Shown in pieces: positions 1 to 6,359 of a stretch of 9,117 nt of DNA. The DNA comes from Thioalkalivibrio sp. (GTDB taxonomy: Bacteria; Pseudomonadota; Gammaproteobacteria; Ectothiorhodospirales; Ectothiorhodospiraceae): contig PWRV01000208.1 in the NCBI GenBank assembly GCA_003563455.1, positions 1-9,117 of the forward strand. The letters are read 5' to 3'. Under the pieces are notes generated by a model. The model searched no databases, was not told the DNA's origin, and was given only the letters and a program-made list of their open reading frames with translations. Numbering within the stretch: the first letter of the stretch is position 1; every line of letters starts with the position of its first letter. Both the position numbers and the translations under genes were made by a program.

Positions 1-653
1 ACGCTTTCGGGCATCGAACAGTTGAACAGCAAGGCCTCGACCTCGACCCCGTCCAGCGACTCGATGGCCGCCTGCACGGTTTCGCCGCTGCGCAAAAGTC
101 CACTACCGTCGTCGGCGACCGTCCACGATACCCACACCGGCAGCCCGGTCGACGCTGCACCGCGGGCTGCGGCCAGAGCTTCCACGGCAGTCGACATCGT
201 TTCGCAGAGGAACAGGTCCACGTATTCTGCGAGTATCGCGGCCTGCTCGCGGTACAGCGGCTCGATTTCCTCCAGTGACCGGACCCGATCCGGCCTGTAG
301 CTGCCGTAGATGGGCGGCAGCGAACCGGCGACGAGCACCTCGCGATCGGCTTCGTCCGCCGCCTGGCGAGCGAGCTCGCCTGCGGCCCGATTGAAGCGCA
401 CGAACCCGTCTTCGATGTCCGTGGGATCCAGCCGCCGCCGAGTGGTTGCATAGGAATTGACCGTGATGACGTCTGCTCCCGCAGTGATGTAATCACGGTG
501 CACCGCGAGGACGGCCTCCGGGTGGTCCACCAGCGCCCGCGCCGACCAGAGACCGTCGCTGGTCTCAAGGCCGCGTGCAGCCAGTTCCTTGCCCATGCCG
601 CCGTCCAGAAGAAGTCTGTGCCCGTCCTGCAGCCTCTCGGTCGATGTTTTCAT
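1..653 (-). CDS. Homocysteine S-methyltransferase family protein (partial, C-terminus beyond left edge)
   Basis: Translation from ATG at 653 gives 217 codons without a stop and runs off the left edge. It matches the homocysteine S-methyltransferase fold (Pfam PF02574, a TIM barrel): LLLDGGMGKEL near residues 14-24, GADVITVNSYATT near 67-79, AGSLPPIYGSYRPD in the middle, LCETMSTAVEA, and LLFNCSMPES at the end. In this family the Cys of the NC motif (about residue 212 here) is the first zinc ligand. The other two ligands, a Cys-Cys pair near the C-terminus, would lie outside the window and cannot be checked. Members move a methyl group from S-methylmethionine, betaine or methyl-folate to homocysteine to make methionine in the cytoplasm. 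The stand-alone, MmuM-like N-terminus suggests a single-domain enzyme, but the methyl donor is not determinable. An ACGGAG ribosome-binding site lies 7 nt before the ATG, supporting this start. It is downstream of the aldolase with a gap of about 195 nt that holds a hairpin, so it is probably a separate transcript. Confidence 0.88.
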   Translation of the reverse strand, partial: MKTSTERLQDGHRLLLDGGMGKELAARGLETSDGLWSARALVDHPEAVLAVHRDYITAGADVITVNSYATTRRRLDPTDIEDGFVRFNRAAGELARQAADEADREVLVAGSLPPIYGSYRPDRVRSLEEIEPLYREQAAILAEYVDLFLCETMSTAVEALAAARGAASTGLPVWVSWTVADDGSGLLRSGETVQAAIESLDGVEVEALLFNCSMPES

Positions 654-765
654 GATACGGCTCCGTTGAATTCCGGCCTGTCGTGTCACACTCGCAGCGT
701 GGACTGGATGGAGGCCGCCGTCCCGTTGCGGCTGAACCGCGGGGAAAGCAATTCCGTCCGTTGAC

Positions 766-788
766 GCGGCCCTGGCATGCAGGGCCGC
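766..788 (-). terminator. Perfect GC-rich hairpin, possible terminator downstream of the aldolase
   Basis: Arms GCGGCCCTG (766-774) and CAGGGCCGC (780-788) are perfectly complementary around a 5-nt loop. The hairpin lies about 60 nt past the aldolase stop and about 110 nt before the methyltransferase start, both leftward. No clear U-tract follows, so intrinsic termination is uncertain. It could instead protect the mRNA 3' end. Confidence 0.4.
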
Positions 789-848
789 ACCGCGGGCGTG
801 GCAGGCGCGCTTCGCCCCGTTATTGATGGATGCCCCAGGCCGAATGCC

Positions 849-1889
849 TCAGGCCGCCTTCTCGCTTTCCTCGGTGTAATCGCCGGTGGAGGCCAGCGAG
901 TTCATCTTCGCCCGGGTCAGGAAGGCCTGCTGGGCTTCCTCGACCTTGCTGTTGTCCGGTCCCCAGATGTCCAGCGCCGGTTGCTGCAGCGCGCGGGCAT
1001 AGGAGAAGGTCATATTCCAGGGCGTCTTGTCGCCCCAGCGCTGGTTCATCGCGCTCAGGTGGGCGGTGGACTCGACATTCCCCTGTCCCCCGGACAGGAA
1101 CACTACCCCGCCCAGGGCCGGTGGCACGGTCCGCATCAGGGTCTGCACGGTACGGTCGGCGACCTCGGTGACGCCCGCACGGTTCGGCGCCTTCAGACCC
1201 GAGATGACCATCGAGGTCTTGAGGATGGTGCCCTCCAGCATCACTTCCTGCTCCGCCAGTTCCTGGAAGACCACCCGCAGGTTGCGCGCGGTCACTTCCT
1301 GGCAACGTTCGATGCTGTGGTCGCCATTGATCAGCACTTCGGGTTCGATCATCGGCACGATGCCGGCTTCCTGGCACAGCGCCGCATACCGGGCCAGCGC
1401 ATGGGCATTGGCCTTGATGCAGCCGATTGTCGGGATGTCACTGCCGATAGTGATCACCGCGCGCCACTTGGCGAAACGGGCACCGATTTCGTAATACTCG
1501 GCCAGGCGCTCGCGCAGGCCGTCCAGGCCCTACGTCATCTTCTCGCCACGCCCCCCCGGATAGTCCTTGGCACCCGTATCCACCTTGATGCCAGGGATCT
1601 GGCCGCGGTCCTTCAGCACCTTGACCAAGGCTGTGCCGTCGTCGGTGGACTGGCGGATGGTTTCGTCGAACAGAATCGCGCCGCTGATGTATTTTTCCGC
1701 TTCCGGCGCGGTGATCAAAAGCTGGCGATACTGACGGCGGGTCTCCTCGTTGGAGACGGCGCCGACATCCTCGAACCGCTTCGTGCAGGTGGCGTTGCTT
1801 TCATCCAGCGCTACTACGCCCTTGCCGGGTTCCATCATCGACGCGACAGTGGCGCGCAGTTCTTCCGCGTTTTTCGGTACATAATCCAT
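849..1889 (-). pseudogene. fba: Class I fructose-bisphosphate aldolase, interrupted by an in-frame TAG at codon 120
   Basis: One reading frame from ATG 1889 to the stop at 849 spans 346 codons, the normal size of animal-type class I aldolase. It is broken by TAG at 1530-1532. The N-terminal part (residues 1-119) has the VALDESNAT segment (29-34) and GIKVDTGAKD with Lys102. The C-terminal part resumes as GLDGLRERLAEYYE and carries KWRAV (Lys141), MIEPEV (Glu182/184), the Schiff-base lysine in LEGTILKTSMV (Lys224), LSGGQ and FSYARALQ. All key catalytic residues are thus present on the two halves, but neither half alone could form the barrel. The family normally has Glu where the TAG sits (VTEGLDGL), so GAG to TAG is the simplest change. 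The enzyme cleaves or forms fructose-1,6-bisphosphate in glycolysis, gluconeogenesis and the Calvin cycle. A GGAGG site lies 9 nt before the ATG. The frame stays open upstream to 2042, but that extension does not look like protein. Recent pseudogene, sequencing error or stop readthrough are all possible. Confidence 0.85.
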
Positions 1890-2303
1890 CACAGACAACC
1901 TCCGATTGCTTGGCAGAAAAAGTTTGGGATGCTTGACCGCCCGGAGCGGCGCGGTAGCCGCGCCGGCAGCACCCGTCGTGCCATCGATCCGGTCGTCCAG
2001 CACCCGGACCAGCCTATCCCGCCCGAGTGTAACAAGCATCAAGACCTTTTTTCGGACAGGTCCACGCTAACTCCCATGGCCCTCTGCGCCACCCGGGCCC
2101 ATGAAAGCTCCCTCCCCCTCCCCCGCCTGCGTGGGAGGGTTGGGGTGGGGGCTCAACGCTGGGCCCGGCCCTCACCCCCGGCCCCGGATTTTGAACCGCC
2201 GCAGGCGGACCCGAAATGCGGCGGGCAGGATGCCGGGAGTAACGTTCGGGGGGGACGGGGTGAGGCGTCGGGCCAGGCTTTCATCTCCGGCCCCGCCCGA
2301 ACT
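1890..2303. other. Intergenic region between SDR gene and aldolase
   Basis: This 414-bp stretch has no supported gene. Near the aldolase it holds the GGAGG ribosome-binding site just upstream of 1889. About 140-150 nt upstream of the ATG, on the minus strand, there is an AT-richer patch (around 2027-2055, with a run of A and TTGATG/TTACAC-like words) that could be the aldolase promoter, but the match to sigma70 is weak. The right part is the GC-rich structured block listed separately. Open frames across it on both strands are low-complexity Pro/Arg/Gly sequence typical of non-coding GC-rich DNA. Confidence 0.6.
2101..2284. repeat. GC-rich palindromic block bounded by an 8-bp inverted repeat
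   Basis: The ends are ATGAAAGC (2101-2108) and GCTTTCAT (2277-2284), exact reverse complements 184 bp apart end to end. Nested inside are C-rich then G-rich tracts: a CTCCC/GGGAG hairpin around 2119-2138, a CCGCC-gca-GGCGG hairpin at 2196-2208, and a longer imperfect inverted pair in which the CCTCACCCC region at about 2169-2180 faces GGGGTGAGG at about 2257-2265. No protein is supported. Similar intergenic blocks with strings like CCCTCACCCC and GGGTTGGGG occur dispersed in many GC-rich proteobacterial genomes, so I read this as a REP- or MITE-like interspersed repeat. It lies directly after the SDR stop codon and could act as its 3' end structure. No target duplication was clear at the flanks. 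Confidence 0.5.
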
Positions 2304-3023
2304 TCAAAACGGCAGCCTTTGCCCCTCGAAGTCGAAGAACTCACCGGAATGGGCAGGTTCCAGGGTATCAAGGACGTCGAGCAGACGACGCGCCGACTCC
2401 CCGGGGGTCAACACTACCGGCGCACGGTTGCGGTAGGGCGCGGAAAGTCGAGTGGCCACGGTACCCGGCTGCAGGGCCACGACGACGGCGTGCCGGTGAC
2501 TGGAGCGCAGTTCCAGGGCCGTGGTGCGCATGACCTGGTTGAGGGCAGCCTTGGAGGCGCGATAGCTCACCCAGCCACCGAGGTGATTGTCCGCGATGGA
2601 TCCAACCCGCGCCGAGAGCGTCGCGAAGACACTTCGACGCCTGCGGGGCAACAGCGGCGTCAGGTGTTTGAACAGCAGCGCCGGGCCAATGGCGTTGATC
2701 GCAAAGGCCCGCGCCATGATCGCGGGATCGATGTCGCGCAGGCGCTTCTCCGGCCCATGGCCATCGAGGGTCAGAACCCCGGTGGCATCGACAATCAGAT
2801 CCCATTCTGTTGACTGGTCCCGAAGCCAGGCCGTCGCGCGCCGGATGCTCTCCTCGTCGCTGAGTTCAAGGCCGGGATCCCCTTGTACGGGATCTCCGGC
2901 ACGCGCCAGGGCCGCCACTTGCGCACAGTAAGGATCCGCGCGCAGCCGTTCGACGAAGGCCCGCCCCAGGCCACCGTTGGCCCCCACCACCACCGCACAA
3001 TAGGAATTGATCAGGGATTTCAT
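2304..3023 (-). CDS. SDR family NAD(P)-dependent oxidoreductase
   Basis: The 239-aa protein (from ATG 3023) is a classical short-chain dehydrogenase/reductase. It has the glycine-rich nucleotide-binding turn VVVGANGGLG (residues 11-20) after the first beta strand, DATGVLTL in the position of the NNAG motif, the structural Asn in INAIG (Asn110), the catalytic Ser in TLSARVGS (about Ser137), and YRASK (Tyr154, Lys158). PGTVATRLS follows, as in family members. Length is normal for the family. It resembles CsgA/C-factor-like SDRs of unknown substrate; the substrate cannot be read from sequence. An in-frame ATG at 3050 would add nine residues. I prefer 3023 because it puts the Rossmann strand at the usual distance from the N-terminus, although neither start has a strong ribosome-binding site. 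The gene sits alone, 215 nt downstream of modC, so co-transcription with the mod genes is doubtful. Confidence 0.85.
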   Translation of the reverse strand: MKSLINSYCAVVVGANGGLGRAFVERLRADPYCAQVAALARAGDPVQGDPGLELSDEESIRRATAWLRDQSTEWDLIVDATGVLTLDGHGPEKRLRDIDPAIMARAFAINAIGPALLFKHLTPLLPRRRRSVFATLSARVGSIADNHLGGWVSYRASKAALNQVMRTTALELRSSHRHAVVVALQPGTVATRLSAPYRNRAPVVLTPGESARRLLDVLDTLEPAHSGEFFDFEGQRLPF

Positions 3024-3070
3024 GACCCCCAGAATGCGATGGCCGAGCATCGTACCGACATAATCCCGCC

Positions 3071-3083
3071 TTCCGCAGCGGAA
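3071..3083. promoter_or_regulatory. Short perfect palindrome upstream of the SDR gene (possible operator)
   Basis: TTCCGC-A-GCGGAA is a perfect 13-bp palindrome, 47 nt upstream of the preferred SDR start and 20 nt upstream of the alternative one. Its position fits an operator, but one short palindrome in GC-rich DNA can easily arise by chance. Confidence 0.2.
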
Positions 3084-3152
3084 ACCCGGCGAGGCGTTGT
3101 GCCCGGCTCAGTGACGCACCGACCCGGCGCATGGGGGCTCCGGTATCGGGGT

Positions 3153-3174
3153 AAAACACGAACGTGCGCCGTTC
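3153..3174 (-). terminator. Weak candidate terminator after modC
   Basis: On the minus strand, GAACG and CGTTC form a short stem (3160-3174) around a 5-nt loop, followed by GTGTTTT (U-rich in RNA). It is 65 nt past the modC stop, in the right place to end the modABC transcript. The stem is only five base pairs, so this is tentative. Confidence 0.25.
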
Positions 3175-3238
3175 CGCGCAGGGTGCGGGCAGTTCTGGTC
3201 GGCCCGCAACTGCGTCACTTCCGGGAACGAGGCAGGGA

Positions 3239-4306
3239 TCAGGTAATCGCGACGCTCTTCACCAGCGCATACACCTCGGTCCCCGGCTGCAACACAAGCT
3301 GTTCGAGGGAGCGTCTCGTGATGCGCGACAGCAGTGTCGCATCCCCGACCGCAAGGCGGACGAGCACATGCCCGGGATGAGGGTCGTCCGACACGTCCAC
3401 GACGCGCGCGGGAACGCAGTTCAGGACACTCGAATCCCGGGGCCGAGTCAGGTTGATCGCAACATCGCGCGCCATGATGCGCACCCGCACCCGCGCGGAC
3501 TGCAGAAGATGGTCGCGCGAGACCAGGAGCCTGGCCCCTTGGAATTCCAGCTCGGTCAGGTGATGCCGGTCGTCATGGCCGCTCACGCGTGCCTCGATCA
3601 CGGCCGCCGCGCCCTCCGCGTGCGCGAGCGGCAGGTCCCCTCGAGTGATCAAATCGTGCAACGCGCCCTCGGCACGCACGGCCCCGTCTTCCATGAGCAG
3701 CATGTGATCCGCCATCCGGATGACCTCGTCGATCGCGTGGCTTACATAGAGGACGGGAATCGAGAGTTCGTCGTGCAGGCGTTCAAGGTAGGGGAGGATC
3801 TCGGCCTTGCTCATTGCGTCCAGCGCGGCGAGAGGCTCGTCCATCAGCAGGACGCGCGGACTGGTCAACAACGCGCGTCCCATCGCCACCCGCTGGCGTT
3901 GACCGCCCGAAATCTCGGTCACCCGCCGCGGCAGCAGACTTTCCAGGCCCAGCAGTCTGACAACGTCCTCGGGCTGCACCGAACGTTCCGGCACCGGGAT
4001 CCGCCGGTAGCCGTACAGCAGGTTACCCTGCACGGACAGGTGCGAAAACAGCTGGCCCTCCTGAAACACGTAACCTACCGACCGCTGATGTGATGGAACG
4101 AATCGCAGTCTGTCCTGCCACGTCTCTCCGTTGATCACCAGGCGGCCGAGGGCGGAGCGTTCAAGTCCCGCCACGCAGCGCAGCAACGTTGTCTTGCCGC
4201 AACCGGAACGTCCGAACAGCGCTGTCACGCCGCGCCCCGGGACCTCGGTATCAACCGTCAGGTGAAAGCCCGGGCGCTCGAGGTCAAGGCGGATTTCGAT
4301 CGTCAA
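3239..4306 (-). CDS. modC: Molybdate ABC transporter ATP-binding protein ModC
   Basis: ModC energises molybdate import from the cytoplasmic face of the ModB permease. From the TTG at 4306 the protein is 355 aa, close to the 352 aa of Escherichia coli ModC. The ATPase domain shows Walker A GRSGCGKT (32-39), Q-loop YVFQE (Gln82), signature ISGGQ (132-136), Walker B VLLMDEP (152-158) and the H-loop in YVSHAIDE (His190). YVSHAIDEV and the typical ModC text around GYVFQEGQLFSHLSVQGNL set it apart from other importers. The last 130 or so residues are a TOBE/Mop-like domain (IRNV-type region SSVLNCVPARVV, ending YALVKSVAIT) that binds oxyanion in the family. The TTG start aligns with the known N-terminus and lies 13 nt after the modB stop. 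An in-frame ATG at 4357 would add 17 residues, overlap modB by 38 bp and look unlike the family. Last gene of modABC. Confidence 0.95.
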   Translation of the reverse strand: MTIEIRLDLERPGFHLTVDTEVPGRGVTALFGRSGCGKTTLLRCVAGLERSALGRLVINGETWQDRLRFVPSHQRSVGYVFQEGQLFSHLSVQGNLLYGYRRIPVPERSVQPEDVVRLLGLESLLPRRVTEISGGQRQRVAMGRALLTSPRVLLMDEPLAALDAMSKAEILPYLERLHDELSIPVLYVSHAIDEVIRMADHMLLMEDGAVRAEGALHDLITRGDLPLAHAEGAAAVIEARVSGHDDRHHLTELEFQGARLLVSRDHLLQSARVRVRIMARDVAINLTRPRDSSVLNCVPARVVDVSDDPHPGHVLVRLAVGDATLLSRITRRSLEQLVLQPGTEVYALVKSVAIT

Positions 4307-4319
4307 CGCGTACCCGGCC

Positions 4320-5000
4320 TCACGGCAGCACCATCTTGATGCGTCCGTTGATCGCATAGAGTGTGAACAGCATCAGGAACGAGAGCGCGAGCAGCAACCC
4401 CGAAAGCACATGGGCGGATGCATAGTCCACCGCTTCCACATGATCGTAGATCGCGATGGACACAACCTGGGTCTCGCTGGGAATATTCCCCCCGATCATC
4501 AGCACGACGCCGAATTCTCCAACCGTGTGCGCGAAACCCAGCGTGATCGCCGTGAGGAACCCGCGTCGCGATAGCGGGATCACCACCGTGAAGAAGCGAT
4601 CCCAGGGACCCGCTCGCAGGCAGGCTGCGGCCTCGAGCGCTCCGGTGCCGATGCCGGCAAAGGCATTCTGCAAGGGTTGCACCACGAACGGCAGCGAGTA
4701 GACCACCGAACCGATCACCAGGCCCGTGAACGTGAAGGCCAGCGAGGGGCCACCCAGCGCCTGGATCGGCCCCTGCGAGCCCAGCAGGATCAGGATGTAG
4801 AAGCCGATGACCGTGGGCGGCAGGACCAGGGGAAGGGCCACGATCGACTCCACCGCAAGCTTGAAGCGCGACTGCGTACGCGCCAGCCAGAGGGCGAGCG
4901 GTGTTCCCAGGATCAGCAGGACCACTGTCGTCACTGCGGCCAGTTTCAGCGTGAGCCACAGGGCGGCCATGTCCTGCGGGCTGATCCACTGATGCAGCAT
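4320..5000 (-). CDS. modB: Molybdate ABC transporter permease ModB
   Basis: ModB is the inner-membrane channel subunit of the molybdate importer. The 226-aa protein has about five hydrophobic segments: roughly residues 15-40, 51-73, 88-106, 146-168 and 195-218. It has the BPD transporter EAA loop, EAAACLRAGPWDRFF..IPLS, at residues 123-144, with Glu-Ala-Ala, the conserved Gly131 and the Ile-Pro pair that contacts ModC. The segment ALPLVLPPTVIGFYIL is typical of ModB/CysT-type permeases. VGEFGVVLMIGGNIPSET is a further ModB hallmark. Length agrees with E. coli ModB (229 aa). It begins 38 nt after the modA stop and ends 13 nt before the modC TTG, so it is part of one operon. The ribosome-binding site is poor, which suggests some translational coupling to modA. 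Confidence 0.95.
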   Translation of the reverse strand: MLHQWISPQDMAALWLTLKLAAVTTVVLLILGTPLALWLARTQSRFKLAVESIVALPLVLPPTVIGFYILILLGSQGPIQALGGPSLAFTFTGLVIGSVVYSLPFVVQPLQNAFAGIGTGALEAAACLRAGPWDRFFTVVIPLSRRGFLTAITLGFAHTVGEFGVVLMIGGNIPSETQVVSIAIYDHVEAVDYASAHVLSGLLLALSFLMLFTLYAINGRIKMVLP

Positions 5001-5038
5001 GTCCGCGGAGGCCTACCGGAGGCGGTTCCGGGCAAAGA

Positions 5039-5791
5039 TCACAGGCGATAGCCGTCCGCTTCGATCATCGCCTGCGCCGTCTCACTGGTTCGGACCCAAT
5101 CGAGAAACGCGCTCGCGGCGTCCGGGTTTCGCGCGGCGGCGAGCAGGACCGCCTCCTGCATGATCGGCGGATAGCTGTCGGATTCCGGGATCCAGCGCGA
5201 TCCGGCTGCATCCTTCTGGCGCTCGTGGGTGATGACCTGGGAGAGGGCCACCAACCCAACCTCTGCGTTACCCGTAGCGACGAAACTGAAGGCCTGACCC
5301 ACGCTTTGCCCCGTCACCACCTGGCCGGGTCTCAGGTCCACTCCGTGCGCATTCAACACCGCCTCGGCCGCGGCACCATAGGGAGCCACTCGTGGATTCG
5401 CGATCGCGATACGACGATAGTCGCCGCTTTTCAGGAAGGCGACGGCGTCTTCCGGGACGACGCCGGGATCCGGACTCCACAGCGCCAGTATCCCTTCGGC
5501 ATAGACAAAGCGGCTGTCAGCGACGGCATGGCCACTCGCGACCAGATCCGCTGTCCGCTGATCATCCGCGGAGAAGAGGAGATCGAAGGGGGCCCCCTGA
5601 CGGATCTGGGCGAAGTGTTTTCCCGATGAACCGCTACTGATCGCGAAACGGACACCATTCTCCGGCGCGTAGGCCTCCGCAAGCCGTTCCAGCGTCGTGA
5701 TGAAGTTGGCAGCAACGGCAACCCGCAGTTCGGTCGCAGCCGCCGGTGCCGCGACCAGCAGAAGGATGCAGGCAAGGATCGGACGTCTCAT
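5039..5791 (-). CDS. modA: Molybdate ABC transporter periplasmic binding protein ModA
   Basis: ModA captures molybdate (and usually tungstate) in the periplasm and delivers it to ModB. The 250-aa protein starts with a Sec signal peptide (MRRPILACILLLVAAPAAA, probable cleavage after residue 19). The mature domain shows AVAANF (25-30), ISSGSSGKHFAQI (51-63), GAPFDLLFSADDQ (66-78), ANPRVAPYG (131-139) and VGQAFSF (164-170). These correspond in order to the oxyanion-contacting loops of ModA, and the Asn29 and Tyr138 positions resemble the Azotobacter ModA2 type more than E. coli ModA (from memory of the family). The ATG at 5791 is preceded by ACGGAG about 10 nt upstream. It is the first gene of modABC. 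I saw no ModE-like palindrome (TATAT-rich half-sites) in the 150 bp before it. Confidence 0.95.
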   Translation of the reverse strand: MRRPILACILLLVAAPAAATELRVAVAANFITTLERLAEAYAPENGVRFAISSGSSGKHFAQIRQGAPFDLLFSADDQRTADLVASGHAVADSRFVYAEGILALWSPDPGVVPEDAVAFLKSGDYRRIAIANPRVAPYGAAAEAVLNAHGVDLRPGQVVTGQSVGQAFSFVATGNAEVGLVALSQVITHERQKDAAGSRWIPESDSYPPIMQEAVLLAAARNPDAASAFLDWVRTSETAQAMIEADGYRL

Positions 5792-5940
5792 CTCGGGGTT
5801 GCTCCGTGAGGCACGTTGGCTGTCCTGAAGACGATTCCGTCAGGGATGGCGGGAATCCTGTTCGGGCCCCCGCCAACCCGCAGACACACCCACCCGCGTT
5901 CAGCCAACCCTCGTTCAACGCGGCCGTGGTCGAACCACTA

Positions 5941-6094
5941 GGGAAACGCTGATTTATCGGCGTTTCCCTGCGGCACACGGAAGTGCCGGAGCAAGGCGGG
6001 CAAGTGCCGGAATAGCCATCCTATTTCAAACTTGCCCAACGCAGCGCCGGCGCTTCTGGCGAAGCGATCTGTTACCGAACTTTCCGCGTGGCCC
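5941..6094. mobile_element. MITE-like element, 154 bp, between the FmdB-like gene and modA
   Basis: The ends form an imperfect 12-bp terminal inverted repeat (5941-5952 gggaaacgctga against 6083-6094 read as gggccacgcgga, 9 of 12 matching). ACTA is duplicated directly outside both ends (5937-5940 and 6095-6098), inside a 7-bp identity CCACTAG. There is no ORF, but there is strong secondary structure: a perfect 10-bp stem AGGGAAACGC/GCGTTTCCCT (5940-5949, 5960-5969), a second stem GGGCAAGT/ACTTGCCC (5998-6005, 6030-6037) with inner AATAG/CTATT, the 12-bp palindrome AGCGCCGGCGCT (6043-6054), and a direct repeat AAGTGCCGGA (5981-5990, 6002-6011). Small size, terminal repeats, target duplication and lack of coding capacity are the marks of a non-autonomous element. 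The parent transposon is not identified. It may also act as a terminator for the FmdB-like gene, whose stop codon lies in the right-hand duplication. Confidence 0.5.
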
Positions 6095-6095
6095 A

Positions 6096-6359
6096 CTAGC
6101 CCAAACCGCAGAACCCACCGGGAGAACAGGCCCCGGTGCCGCATGCGGCGGCGGGGGCCGCGTCACTGCTCCGGCTCGTGCTGGAAATGATATTGCCACC
6201 GGTAGCCAAGCGCTGAACCGGTGCGTCCGCAGGGGTCTCGCCAACGGCGATCCCGGCGCGGGCGCACAGCTCCCCCCACGTGGAAAGGTTCTCGCTCATG
6301 CGGTGGTTGACCTCCAGAACGCGCCCATTGCTGTCACAGCGGTAGTCATATGTCGGCAT
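6096..6359 (-). CDS. FmdB-like small zinc-ribbon family protein
   Basis: The 87-aa product opens with MPTYDYRCDSNGRVLEV, the N-terminus typical of the FmdB/CxxC_CxxC_SSSS putative regulatory protein family. It ends with a Ser/Ala-rich linker and a Cys-rich tail CGTGACSPGGFCGLG. Cysteines are at 8, 32, 73, 78 and 84. The usual first CxxC knuckle is reduced to a single Cys (C-D-S-N), so it is not a textbook zinc ribbon. It appears to belong to a variant subgroup with the Cys at 32 and the C-terminal cysteines. The function of the family is unknown; regulatory or metal-binding roles are suggested only by name. GAGGA lies 9 nt before the ATG and a sigma70-like promoter lies upstream. The TAG stop falls inside the direct repeat flanking the neighbouring MITE-like element. 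Confidence 0.8.
   Translation of the reverse strand: MPTYDYRCDSNGRVLEVNHRMSENLSTWGELCARAGIAVGETPADAPVQRLATGGNIISSTSRSSDAAPAAACGTGACSPGGFCGLG

Noticed and set aside
1457..1459. GTG at 1457 as a separate start giving a 202-aa C-terminal aldolase protein
   Set aside because: A fragment starting there lacks the N-terminal barrel strands and two active-site lysines, and the preceding codons in the same frame still read as conserved aldolase.
1530..1532. Pyrrolysine or programmed recoding at the aldolase TAG
   Set aside because: The family has Glu at this position, no pyrrolysine enzyme is involved, and no recoding structure was evident. A point mutation or sequencing error is simpler.
777..2813. 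A 678-codon open frame on the plus strand
   Set aside because: It lies antisense to the aldolase and SDR genes, which have clear family motifs. Its translation is low-complexity Arg/Gly/His-rich text with no domain, a normal shadow in GC-rich DNA.
3164..4093. A 309-codon open frame on the plus strand
   Set aside because: It is antisense to modC, which has complete ABC motifs. The translation shows no recognisable protein.
5990..6100. Possible integron attC site (GCCCAAC at 6034-6040 fits RYYYAAC; the reverse reads GTTGGGC)
   Set aside because: No matching GTTRRRY partner occurs at the required distance in the correct order on either strand, and there is no cassette array or integrase here.
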